From Planctomycetaceae bacterium (GTDB taxonomy: Bacteria; Planctomycetota; Planctomycetia; Pirellulales; Pirellulaceae), in contig JACKHN010000014.1 in the NCBI GenBank assembly GCA_020638975.1, forward strand, positions 62,001 to 126,000: 64,000 bases of DNA, read 5' to 3'. The notes under the pieces are model-generated. The model was not told where the DNA came from and did not search any database. It saw only the letters and a program-made list of their open reading frames with translations. Made by a program: the position numbers and the translations under genes. Shown here one piece after another: positions 34,582 through 42,996 of this stretch. How positions within the stretch are numbered: the stretch's first letter is position 1; the number at the start of each line of letters is the position of its first letter.

Positions 34582-35178
34582 ATGGAAGCGTCAGTTATCG
34601 ATGTATCGTCTACGCCACGGCATCGTTCGCTTCAACTCCTGCTGGTGTGCGGGCTGATAGCCAGTAGCTCTCTGGCAAACAGCGCGAGTGCCCAGACTCC
34701 GAATGCGCTGCCCGAGCCTCCCGCCCAAGTGATGCTGATCAAGAATGTTGTGACGGCAGTCAATCACGGTAACATCACTGGCAACTACACGGTGTTGCGC
34801 GACCTGGCTTCCGACGGATTCAAACGCCAAAATACCGCCGCCGATCTGGCCACGACGTTCGCCAGCTTGCGACAAAAGAAGTTTGACCTCAGTCCAATTC
34901 TCGTCACGGAACCTCAACTGACCCAGCAGCCGGGCACGGACCAACACGGTCGGTTTCATCTGGTGGGTTACTTTGCCACGCGACCGCAAGCGGTTCAGTT
35001 CGTCTTGGTATTTCAGCCGGTCAGCGGGGGCTGGATGATCGACGAGATTTCGATTGGCGTAAAGCCCATCGAATCGATCGTGCAGCTGCAACCGTCGCCG
35101 CAACGACTTCCGCAAGCCGACTCGCGTAGCGCACAGCGTCAGGAACCGTACTATCAGCAATCTACGCCATCACGTTAG
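34582..35178 (+). CDS. secreted hypothetical protein downstream of adhesin
   Basis: 198 residues from ATG 34582, with GAAGGAG eight bases upstream. Signal peptide: SLQLLLVCGLIASSSLANSASA, followed by QTPNALPEPP. The body (NYTVLRDLASDGFKRQNTAADLATTFASLR, FVLVFQPVSGGWMIDEISIGV) resembles small NTF2/DUF4019-like exported domains, but this is a weak impression. The tail is rich in Gln, Ser and Pro. It lies 92 bases after the adhesin gene on the same strand. Confidence 0.7.
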   Translation: MEASVIDVSSTPRHRSLQLLLVCGLIASSSLANSASAQTPNALPEPPAQVMLIKNVVTAVNHGNITGNYTVLRDLASDGFKRQNTAADLATTFASLRQKKFDLSPILVTEPQLTQQPGTDQHGRFHLVGYFATRPQAVQFVLVFQPVSGGWMIDEISIGVKPIESIVQLQPSPQRLPQADSRSAQRQEPYYQQSTPSR

Positions 35179-35402
35179 TTTCGAAGTGCTGTAGCCTCGT
35201 CGCTGAGTTGCCACTCGGCATCCAATCTTCTACTCGCTGGTTTGCAACGCACCCACAGAACGACGACGCTAAGCGGAATGAATCACCGCGGTCTTCAGCA
35301 GATGTGTGCCGGCCTCGCGACCGCCTTGGCCAAGGAAGACGCCTTGTGCGCGTCGGCGGTTAGATCGACCGTGACGCGGAGTGATCTTAACGCGACCACC
35401 GA

Positions 35403-35482
35403 CGACTACTGGCGACTCGGGGGCGGCGACGCTGCCGACTTTCGACTACTGGCGACTCGGGGGCGGCGACGCTGCCGACTTT
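35403..35482. repeat. perfect 40-bp tandem duplication at the sulfatase 3' end
   Basis: Bases 35403–35442 are repeated exactly at 35443–35482 (unit starts CGACTACTGGCGACTCGGGG and ends GCCGACTTT). The sulfatase stop codon lies inside the second unit, so the duplication extends the 3' region without altering the protein. Confidence 0.92.
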
Positions 35483-36963
35483 TGAGAATCGTCGTGGACC
35501 GGCTGGGCGGCACGATGCGTCGCGAGTTGCTTCTTTAACTGCGCCACGACTGCTGGCTTTTCTGTCGCCAGATTCTTTGTTTCCGAAGGATCATCTTCAT
35601 AGTCGTACAATTCGTATTCGATACTCTCCGGACCGGCGGCCCAGGGTTTCCATTCGACGAGCCGATAGCGCTCCGTGCGTATCGCCCGCCCCAGACGTTT
35701 CCCCTTTGGGAAACAGTGATATGCGTGATCTCGTACAGTCGCTGTTGGATTCTTCAGGATCGGAACAAGGCTTCGTCCGTCGATCGGTTGCGGACCGGAA
35801 GGTGTCGGCAGGCCGGCGAGCTCGCAAAGCGTTGGATAGACATCGACGGATTCGACGAGCGATTGCGAACGGCTCTTCGCCTTCGTCACGCCCGGCGCGA
35901 CGATGACGATGGGGATTCGATTCGCTTGCTCATAATTGGTGTGCTTGGTCCACATACCGTGATCGCCCAAGTGGTAGCCATGATCGCCCCACAACACGAC
36001 GATGGTATTGTCGTCCAACTCAAGCCGATTGAGTTCCTTCAAAACGCGGCCAACTTGTGCATCCATGTAACTCAGCGCGGCGTAGTACCCTTGGATCAGG
36101 GTCCGAGTCATTTCTTCGGTCAGCGGCGGCTCGTCGGGAACAGGCTTGTATTGATTCAGCTCGCCAATCGTTTTACCCGCATAGCTCGGCGCGTCTTGGG
36201 GCGGCTGAGTGACTTCGGCTAGCTTCATCTCCTTGGGATCATAAAGATCCCAGTACTTCTTCGGCGCGCAGAATGGCAGATGCGGCTTTGTGAATCCGAG
36301 GGCTAGAAAGAACGACTGCTCGGAGTCCTTGTAGGCTTGCAATCGCTTGATGCCTTCCGCAGCGATCCGTCCGTCGGCATACGCGCCGTCATCAACGTCC
36401 GCCGCTTCCCAAGCCGCTCCGCGCGGGAGACCTTTCGCAGGCTTGTTGCTGAACAATGCTTGTTCTTTCGTCAGCTGGCCGTTTGTACTTTCCGGCAGCA
36501 CATAATCGATCACCTTGTCCGACTGAAACGGCACACTCCACGAAGCGTCATCGCCAACATTGCCGTGCCCGATATGAAACACTTTGCCGATGCCCGCCGA
36601 GTGATAGCCATGCTGCTTGAAGTACTGGGGCAACGTGATGGCATCGGGGACAGCTCGTCGAAAGTTGTAGCCCAGGCTATAGACACCCAACGAAGTCGAG
36701 CGAGCCCCGGTCAGCAGGTTATTACGCGAAGGCGCACAAACCGCCTGGTTGCAGTACGCCATGTCGAACCGCATGCCGCTGGCGGCCAGCCGATCCAAGT
36801 TCGGAGAATGCACCCAGGTGTCGCCGTAGGCACCGAAGGATGGCTTCAAGTCGTCGACGAGGATTAGGAGTACGTTCGGACGCTCGGCGGCTGTCGCAAT
36901 GTGGCCGAAAACAACACAAAGCAACACCAAGTGGAAACGCGACATTTGCCGAGACCCAAACAT
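35446..36963 (-). CDS. secreted sulfatase, iduronate-2-sulfatase-like
   Basis: 505 residues from ATG 36963 with AAAGG upstream; ATG 36945 is an alternative. Signal peptide to about residue 25. Metal site: RPNVLLILVDDLKPSFGAYGD. Formylglycine site CAPSR with Cys76, then NNLLTGARSTSLGVY. GFTKPHLPFCAPKKYWDLYD and WGDHGYHLGDHGMWTKHTNYEQA are hallmarks of the iduronate/choline-sulfatase-like branch. Presumably hydrolyses sulfate esters of polysaccharides outside the cytoplasm. Confidence 0.94.
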   Translation of the reverse strand: MFGSRQMSRFHLVLLCVVFGHIATAAERPNVLLILVDDLKPSFGAYGDTWVHSPNLDRLAASGMRFDMAYCNQAVCAPSRNNLLTGARSTSLGVYSLGYNFRRAVPDAITLPQYFKQHGYHSAGIGKVFHIGHGNVGDDASWSVPFQSDKVIDYVLPESTNGQLTKEQALFSNKPAKGLPRGAAWEAADVDDGAYADGRIAAEGIKRLQAYKDSEQSFFLALGFTKPHLPFCAPKKYWDLYDPKEMKLAEVTQPPQDAPSYAGKTIGELNQYKPVPDEPPLTEEMTRTLIQGYYAALSYMDAQVGRVLKELNRLELDDNTIVVLWGDHGYHLGDHGMWTKHTNYEQANRIPIVIVAPGVTKAKSRSQSLVESVDVYPTLCELAGLPTPSGPQPIDGRSLVPILKNPTATVRDHAYHCFPKGKRLGRAIRTERYRLVEWKPWAAGPESIEYELYDYEDDPSETKNLATEKPAVVAQLKKQLATHRAAQPVHDDSQKSAASPPPSRQ

Positions 36964-37002
36964 AGACTTGCCTTTGAACGTCTGAAGTTGTACGCAGCGG
37001 AC

Positions 37003-37075
37003 GGGGTCGGGAGTCTTTTCCGACCAAACATCTTTCGAATTGAAATTGGTTCGGTCGGAAAAGACTCCCGACCCC
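37003..37075. repeat. hairpin repeat family F
   Basis: Perfect 23-base arms: GGGGTCGGGAGTCTTTTCCG (start of the left arm) and its exact complement ending CCCGACCCC at 37075, with a 27-base loop. Lies between two minus-strand genes. Confidence 0.87.
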
Positions 37076-37089
37076 TTAGCACTCGCGAA

Positions 37090-37647
37090 TCAGTTGCTAA
37101 ACGGATCTTTGGGCTGGTGAGACGCGGCGCGATCTGACAATTCGAGAATCGCCTTCTCGATGCGTTCTAATCGCCCGTCCAGTTCACGGACATGTTGCGA
37201 CAATTCCTCAACGTGTCGATGAAGGCGTTCATCATGTTGGCCCTCGCGTTCCGCCAACAGTCGCCGCTCAACGTCGCGTTCGCGCTGTTCGGCTTGGCGC
37301 TCGAGATCTTCCGCCAACTCGTTCATGCCGGCGGCGTGAAGATGCTCGGCAGCGGTACGAATGTGATTTATCTGCTCTCGAGCTTCCTCGTGGCGTTCAC
37401 CATGCTCGCGTCGCTCGTGATGCTCTGCCAACTCGTCTGCCTTTTCCAGCAGGCCATGGGCATGCTTACGTAATCGTACAACTTCATCCTCACTGAGCTG
37501 TGTGTGACGTTCCTTAACGCGGCGCATTATGGATGCAGCCTCGCCTCGCAACTCGTCAATCTCACGCTCGTCGGCTCGTGCCGCCATGACAAAATACCCG
37601 ATGATGCATGCCGACACAGTTAACAACACGGCGATTCTGGTTTTCAT
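37090..37647 (-). CDS. exported or anchored coiled-coil protein
   Basis: 185 residues from ATG 37647 with AGGATT upstream. N terminus MKTRIAVLLTVSACIIGYFVMAARA is a signal peptide or anchor. The rest is almost entirely charged helix with heptad-like Leu and many Glu, Arg and His (HHERREHGERHEEAREQINH). It predicts a long coiled coil in the periplasm. No family recognised. Confidence 0.75.
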   Translation of the reverse strand: MKTRIAVLLTVSACIIGYFVMAARADEREIDELRGEAASIMRRVKERHTQLSEDEVVRLRKHAHGLLEKADELAEHHERREHGERHEEAREQINHIRTAAEHLHAAGMNELAEDLERQAEQRERDVERRLLAEREGQHDERLHRHVEELSQHVRELDGRLERIEKAILELSDRAASHQPKDPFSN

Positions 37648-37830
37648 GATGGTTAATCCTGTCTGAGAGCTGACTGGTTCACACGGCGCAGTGTCGCGGG
37701 AGTTGAGCAAGAATCCGCACCCTTACGCGTGGTCTTCTGGGCACTATCATAGTGCAAACAACGAACCAGCCCAACTGAATCCGCTCCCGAAGCGACAGAT
37801 CACTCGAAACGAAGATCAAGGTACGCTAGT

Positions 37831-39117
37831 TTGTCCAAAGCCGCGACGAGTGCCTCGCCCTCCAAAGAGCCCGCTCGCGAATACCGTTACTTTCCTGGGT
37901 GGACCATGCTGGGGTTTGCCGCTGCCGCTCAATACATGTCGGCACCGGGGCAGTCCTATTCCGTCGCGGCATTCAAAGAGCCCATGCGTGAAGGGTTGGC
38001 GGTCTCGGAGACACAGTATTCGTTGGCCTATGGTGCAGCGACGATTCTCAGCGGTCTGGCCTTGCCATTCGTCGGACGACTTGTCGATCGAGTTGGCGCG
38101 AGAGTGCTGCTGCCGGCGATCGCCTTGTTGCTGGGCGGTGCTTGCGTTTGCATGTCGCGCGCGGAAGGAATCCTCGGGCTGTACGTTGGCTTCATGTTGA
38201 TTCGACCCCTGGGACAAGGTGCATTGACCCTCGTTGGGACGTGGCTGGTTGGTGAGTGGTTCGAGCGGCGACGTGGCTTCGCCACCGCGATCTCGGGCAT
38301 CGGTGGGAGTGTGTCGGTGATGACCATTCCGCTTTTGAATCGCTGGGTCATTGCCGAGTATGACTGGCGGACTGCCTGGTTCGTACTCGGATGTCTCGTC
38401 TGGACAACGCTCGTGTTACCAGGGTGGTTGTTCATTCGCGATCGCCCGGAAGATCTCGGCCTGCAACCCGATGGCCTCGATTCGTTGGAGCATCCTTCCA
38501 AGTCACACCCAGACGCAGTTTCGGCATGGACCGTCGCACAAGTGCTTCGCGACCCAACGTTCTGGAAGCTGTTGTCCGTACCTGCGACGAGCGGCATGGT
38601 CGGGACTGGGTTAATTTTTCATCAAGTCGCGTTACTCGGAAGTCGCGGCGTTTCTCCGACATGGGCCTTAGGATTGATTTCGTTTCAGGCAGTCGTCGCC
38701 ACGCTTGCGGTGCTCGGTACAGGTTGGCTGACGGACCGCTATTCCAATCGCCACATTTTGGGTATCTCGATGTTGATGCTCGCATTAGCGACCTTGCTCG
38801 TGTTGGTAATGCCGCGCCCGGAAATGGCGATTGCCTATGCTGCGCTGCTTGGCCTGCACGGCAGCGTCATGCGAAGTACGGGAAACGTGGTATGGCTGAA
38901 TTATTATGGGCGAGCCCATCAGGGAGCAGTCCGTGGCGTGGCCTTCGCCGTGATGATTCTGGCAGCCGCAGTGGGCCCGCTGCCGTTTGCTCTGGCCATC
39001 GATCGACTCGGGTCGTACAACTCGGCGTTGATCGCCTTTGCGATCGTTCCACTCGTTGCAGCTGGACTGGTCCTCAGCGCGAGACCGCCTAGAGCCTTCG
39101 GCTTGACCGAGTTGTAG
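37831..39117 (+). CDS. major facilitator superfamily transporter
   Basis: 428 residues from TTG 37831 (AAGG about 11 bases upstream); an ATG at 37906 would remove the cytoplasmic N terminus. About 12 membrane segments. The MFS motif between helices 2 and 3 is GRLVDRVGAR, with the matching GWLTDRYSNRHIL in the second half. The proximal YFPGWTMLGFAAAAQYMSAPGQSYSVAAF resembles oxalate/monocarboxylate-type MFS members. Substrate not predictable. Confidence 0.88.
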   Translation: MSKAATSASPSKEPAREYRYFPGWTMLGFAAAAQYMSAPGQSYSVAAFKEPMREGLAVSETQYSLAYGAATILSGLALPFVGRLVDRVGARVLLPAIALLLGGACVCMSRAEGILGLYVGFMLIRPLGQGALTLVGTWLVGEWFERRRGFATAISGIGGSVSVMTIPLLNRWVIAEYDWRTAWFVLGCLVWTTLVLPGWLFIRDRPEDLGLQPDGLDSLEHPSKSHPDAVSAWTVAQVLRDPTFWKLLSVPATSGMVGTGLIFHQVALLGSRGVSPTWALGLISFQAVVATLAVLGTGWLTDRYSNRHILGISMLMLALATLLVLVMPRPEMAIAYAALLGLHGSVMRSTGNVVWLNYYGRAHQGAVRGVAFAVMILAAAVGPLPFALAIDRLGSYNSALIAFAIVPLVAAGLVLSARPPRAFGLTEL

Positions 39118-39236
39118 CGGTGTTGGACGAGCTAGAGTTGCTGTAGGGATTGCAACGACTGGATTCGTTAATCGTAAGACCAGCCACGTTGGCAAGGAGT
39201 CGCGGCGGCGAGTGAATCGACGGTAGAGGAATCGCG

Positions 39237-41132
39237 ATGAATGAGTTGAATCGCTTCGAGCAAGCAAGTTACACCACGGACTATCTAGGCGATGGTGTAC
39301 GTTATCGGCTGCCGCATCGAACACTTGGGCGAGCGAGGCATCTCGGCTGGTTCGGCGTTGGTGCAGGGATGATGCTGAGCCTGTTCATGATCGCGTGGAT
39401 GTCGGGGCCGGTCCTCGGTGGCATCGACGATCTCAAAAAAGGTGGCGAAGCGGCTTGGTTCTCGATCGCATTCGGCTGCTTTGGATTGATTGGACTTGTT
39501 CCGGGAATCGGCTTGGTGCTGGGTGGTTTTGCCGTCACCTGCAATCGCACACGCTGCGAGATCGAAATTCGCGGAGGAAAGATTGCCGTGAAGGAACGGT
39601 TCTTTCTGGCAAGGATGCGGCGCAGCTGCGAGACTTCAGGAATACGAACGCTTCGGGTCGCTGATGCCAACGAACGCACCGGCGGAAGTGACGAACACAA
39701 TACACGCGTCTGGCTCGGGGATTCGGATACCGCTTTGCTCGCCAAAACCGGCGGCAAGAAAGAGTTTCTGATCGCTGCAGCCTACCCTCGCGAGTTACTA
39801 ACGAAGCTGGCCGAAGAACTCGCTCCGAAGCTCGAAGCCGACTTGAGCGTTATTTCGGCAACGATCAAACGCGAACCGGCAGAGATCACTGAAGGCGAAT
39901 TGACGCCGCGGAAGATTGCGATTGTCGAAGGGCTCGTCAATGAAGAGCAACCTCCACCTGTTCCCGATCAACCGACCGATAGCCTTGCGACGATCACTCG
40001 ACGAGATGACGGCATCACCATCGAGATACCTCCTGCAGGACTTTGGAAGGGCTCGAAAGGATTGTTCGTTTTCGCTCTCCTTTGGAATGCCTTTGTCAGT
40101 ATCTTCCTTGTCGTCGGAGTATTGGCAGCCTTCGGACAGATCGAAGTCGATGGCGACGGGCCCCCGTGGATCATGGCGTTAGTTGCAATTGTTTTTTTGG
40201 CAATCGGTTCCGGCATCATGCTTGCGGCGGTCAACATGGGGCGGAGACACGCAACCATCGCGACCGCCGACGATTTGGTGATGATTGTCCGACACTCGAT
40301 CTTCGGGAAGACAACGCGCGAGTGGTCCGCGAGTCAGATCGACAAGATCTGTTGTGGCAACAGCGGGATGGAGGTCAACGATGTTCCGGTGCGAGAACTG
40401 CAGATCATTCCGATCGATGACAAAAAGTTCGGTTGTCTTAGTCAATTAGATGACAGTGAATTGGATTGGATCGCTGCCGAGATCAATCAAGCCTTGGGTA
40501 TTCATCGTCCAGCCGATCGTGGTGAACGGCGCCCTGCAGTCATCGAGCGTGACTCACGCGGATGGGTCATTGCTCCTCGCAACAGCCGTATCACCCTCGA
40601 TCGCACGATCGAGGGTCTACAAATCAATGTGCCGCCAGTTGGTGTGTGGAAGTATCTGGGCCTCGTCGTCTTTGGAATCTTTTTTGCAGCGATCGGAGTA
40701 GGCATCGCCTTCGCCGTAGGCTGGGACGCGGTCGATAATGGATTTCGGCGACGCGACATCGGCGATCTGCTATTCGCCGGGGTCTTCTTATTAGGATTTG
40801 GCGGTAGCGGCACCGTCATTACGCTGGTGGGACTCGTCGCCGGGCGGCGACGATTTCAGCTGCAAGTCGAGCATGATGAATTGACCCTTGTGCGACGCGG
40901 CCCGTTCCTACGGAAGACGTTTCGCTGGCACCGCGATGATCTGGACTCAGTCTCTGTGAAGGATAGCGGGACACAAGTCAACAATCGCTCGCTCTATCAC
41001 GTCTTCATCCAGTCCCGCAAAGGCGATTCGATCGGTATCATGACAGGACACGACAGCGCGGACCTCGACTTCGTCGCGACTGCCGTAAAGGAATCCCTTG
41101 GCCTACTTGATACCGATACTGCTTCCGCATGA
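39237..41132 (+). CDS. multi-pass membrane protein with three repeated units
   Basis: 631 residues. Three units of about 190 residues follow one another, each with two adjacent membrane helices followed by a beta-rich soluble part: units at about 10–205, 255–425 and 440–631. Units two and three align by eye (GITIEIPPAGLWKGSKGLFVF versus GLQINVPPVGVWKYLGLVVF; ATIATADDLVMIVRHSIFGKTTREW versus FQLQVEHDELTLVRRGPFLRKTFRW; both end in EINQALGI/VKESLGL). The soluble parts resemble bacterial PH-like domains. Its last four bases overlap the start of the TrhO–RluA gene (ATGA). Confidence 0.8.
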   Translation: MNELNRFEQASYTTDYLGDGVRYRLPHRTLGRARHLGWFGVGAGMMLSLFMIAWMSGPVLGGIDDLKKGGEAAWFSIAFGCFGLIGLVPGIGLVLGGFAVTCNRTRCEIEIRGGKIAVKERFFLARMRRSCETSGIRTLRVADANERTGGSDEHNTRVWLGDSDTALLAKTGGKKEFLIAAAYPRELLTKLAEELAPKLEADLSVISATIKREPAEITEGELTPRKIAIVEGLVNEEQPPPVPDQPTDSLATITRRDDGITIEIPPAGLWKGSKGLFVFALLWNAFVSIFLVVGVLAAFGQIEVDGDGPPWIMALVAIVFLAIGSGIMLAAVNMGRRHATIATADDLVMIVRHSIFGKTTREWSASQIDKICCGNSGMEVNDVPVRELQIIPIDDKKFGCLSQLDDSELDWIAAEINQALGIHRPADRGERRPAVIERDSRGWVIAPRNSRITLDRTIEGLQINVPPVGVWKYLGLVVFGIFFAAIGVGIAFAVGWDAVDNGFRRRDIGDLLFAGVFLLGFGGSGTVITLVGLVAGRRRFQLQVEHDELTLVRRGPFLRKTFRWHRDDLDSVSVKDSGTQVNNRSLYHVFIQSRKGDSIGIMTGHDSADLDFVATAVKESLGLLDTDTASA

Positions 41133-42943
41133 ACGACGTCGTTAACATCGCCGCTTACAAATTCGTACCACTCGACGACCTCAAAGAACTCCGCCGCCGA
41201 CTGCGAAAACGCTGCGTCCGGTGGGGGCTGATGGGCACGATTCTGATTAGTACCGAAGGAATCAACCTGTTCGTAGCGGGCAGCCGAAACGCCATCGATA
41301 AGTTGCTCGCCGAACTTCGGAGCATTCCGGGTTTGGCAGACATTCCGATCAAGGAAAGCTTCAGCGACGATCAACCGTTCAATCGCATGTTGGTACGCAT
41401 CAAACAGGAAATCATCGCGTTCGGAGTCGAAGGCATCGAACCGGGCGCGAGAACCTCGCCCAAGCTGGCCGCTCGCGAATTGAAGCAGTGGCTCGACGAA
41501 GGACGCCCCGTCACGTTACTCGACACCCGCAACGACTACGAAGTCAAACTAGGCACCTTCCGCAACGCCGTGCCGATCGGCGTCGGACATTTCCGCGACT
41601 TTCCCACAGCCGTCCAGCAATTGCCCGCCGAGATGAAGGAACAACCGGTCGTCATGTTTTGCACCGGTGGCATCCGCTGCGAGAAAGCCGGGCCGTTCAT
41701 GGAGCGGGAAGGTTTTAAACAGATCTTTCAGCTCGATGGTGGAATTCTAAAATACTTCGAGGAGTGTGGCGGAGATCACTACGAGGGCGATTGCTTCGTG
41801 TTCGATCAGCGCGTCGCACTGGACCCGCAACTGCGAGAGACCGACGCCGAGTTGTGCTTTGCGTGCCAGGAGCCGCTCACGGTCGAGGACCAGCAATCGC
41901 CCAAGTACATTCCCAGTCAATCGTGTCCGTATTGCTACAAGGAACCGGAAGAGCGACTCAACATCACGATCGAACAGCGTCACGCGGCGATTCGCGCTGC
42001 CACGACGCCACTACCGGGCAGCCTGCCCTACGAGAACAAACGGCCCATTAAAGTCCCGCAGCGGTTCGATGGGTTCGAGTTTATCGAGTTTCTTTGCAGT
42101 TGCTTACCTCATGTTCGCCGCGACCAATGGCTCGAAGTCTTCGACGCCGGCTACATGGTCAACGCCGACGGGCCGGTTTTGCCAAATCGCATCGTTCGTG
42201 CAGGCGAACGATTCCACCACGTGCTGCCCGGAATGATCGAGCCCAAAGTCAACGCGGACATCCAGATCTTATTCGAAGACAAATCGATCATCGTCGTCAA
42301 CAAACCGGCCCCGCTGCCGATTCACCCATGCGGCCAGTTCAATCGCAATACGCTGATGCACATCATGGCCGAGGCCTATCGTCCGGAGCGACCGCGCGTC
42401 GCCCATCGACTCGACTCGAACACGACAGGCATCGTCGTCATGAGTCGCACGCGTCACATGGCCGGATTGCTGCAGCCTCAGTTTGAACGTCGCGAGGTTG
42501 ACAAGGCTTATATGGTGCGAGTCCACGGACATCCTGCGGAAGACCACTTTCGTTGCGACGCTCCGATCAGCGTCGAGAACGGAGCCGTCGGAGTGCGCAC
42601 GATCGAGCCGGATGGCTTGGATTCGATAACAGAATTCAGCACGCTCGCTCGGCTCGAAGATGGCACGTCGTTGGTTGAAGCTCGTCCCATCACCGGTCGC
42701 ACGAACCAGATCCGCCTGCATCTCTGGCATCTCGATTTGCCGGTTGTCGGCGATCCGCTTTATTTGCCTAATCAACAAGTTGGTCCCAAGCAAACTTTGT
42801 CGCTCACCGATCCGCCGCTTTGTTTGCATGCCTGGCGAATTACGTTCACGCATCCGCTCAGCGGCGAACGTGTTCACTTCGAGGCGCCGCTGCCCAATTG
42901 GGCCAAAGATTTCGCTGCCGTCGATAACACGGTTGCACACTAG
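41129..42943 (+). CDS. TrhO (UPF0176) rhodanese–zinc-ribbon–RluA pseudouridine synthase fusion
   Basis: 604 residues. Residues 1–235 match TrhO: N-terminal acylphosphatase-like domain (GTILISTEGINLFVAG) and a rhodanese domain with VVMFCTGGIRCEKAGPFM, active Cys178. Residues 243–269 hold two CxxC pairs (Cys243/246 and Cys266/269), a zinc-ribbon-like linker. Residues about 315–370 resemble an S4 domain. Residues about 375–595 are an RluA-type synthase with catalytic Asp429 in RVAHRLDSNTTGIVV and RPITGRTNQIRLHLWHL. TrhO hydroxylates U34 of tRNA; RluA enzymes make pseudouridine. One polypeptide would perform two RNA modifications. Confidence 0.93.
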   Translation: MNDVVNIAAYKFVPLDDLKELRRRLRKRCVRWGLMGTILISTEGINLFVAGSRNAIDKLLAELRSIPGLADIPIKESFSDDQPFNRMLVRIKQEIIAFGVEGIEPGARTSPKLAARELKQWLDEGRPVTLLDTRNDYEVKLGTFRNAVPIGVGHFRDFPTAVQQLPAEMKEQPVVMFCTGGIRCEKAGPFMEREGFKQIFQLDGGILKYFEECGGDHYEGDCFVFDQRVALDPQLRETDAELCFACQEPLTVEDQQSPKYIPSQSCPYCYKEPEERLNITIEQRHAAIRAATTPLPGSLPYENKRPIKVPQRFDGFEFIEFLCSCLPHVRRDQWLEVFDAGYMVNADGPVLPNRIVRAGERFHHVLPGMIEPKVNADIQILFEDKSIIVVNKPAPLPIHPCGQFNRNTLMHIMAEAYRPERPRVAHRLDSNTTGIVVMSRTRHMAGLLQPQFERREVDKAYMVRVHGHPAEDHFRCDAPISVENGAVGVRTIEPDGLDSITEFSTLARLEDGTSLVEARPITGRTNQIRLHLWHLDLPVVGDPLYLPNQQVGPKQTLSLTDPPLCLHAWRITFTHPLSGERVHFEAPLPNWAKDFAAVDNTVAH

Positions 42944-42996
42944 CGATCTCATTCAACATCCTACGCCATCTCTTTCTCGAACCAAGTGTGGCTGAT

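Noticed and set aside
35242..35538. 98-codon plus-strand frame
   Set aside because: It runs through the 40-bp tandem duplication and into the antisense of the sulfatase gene, with no protein-like pattern.
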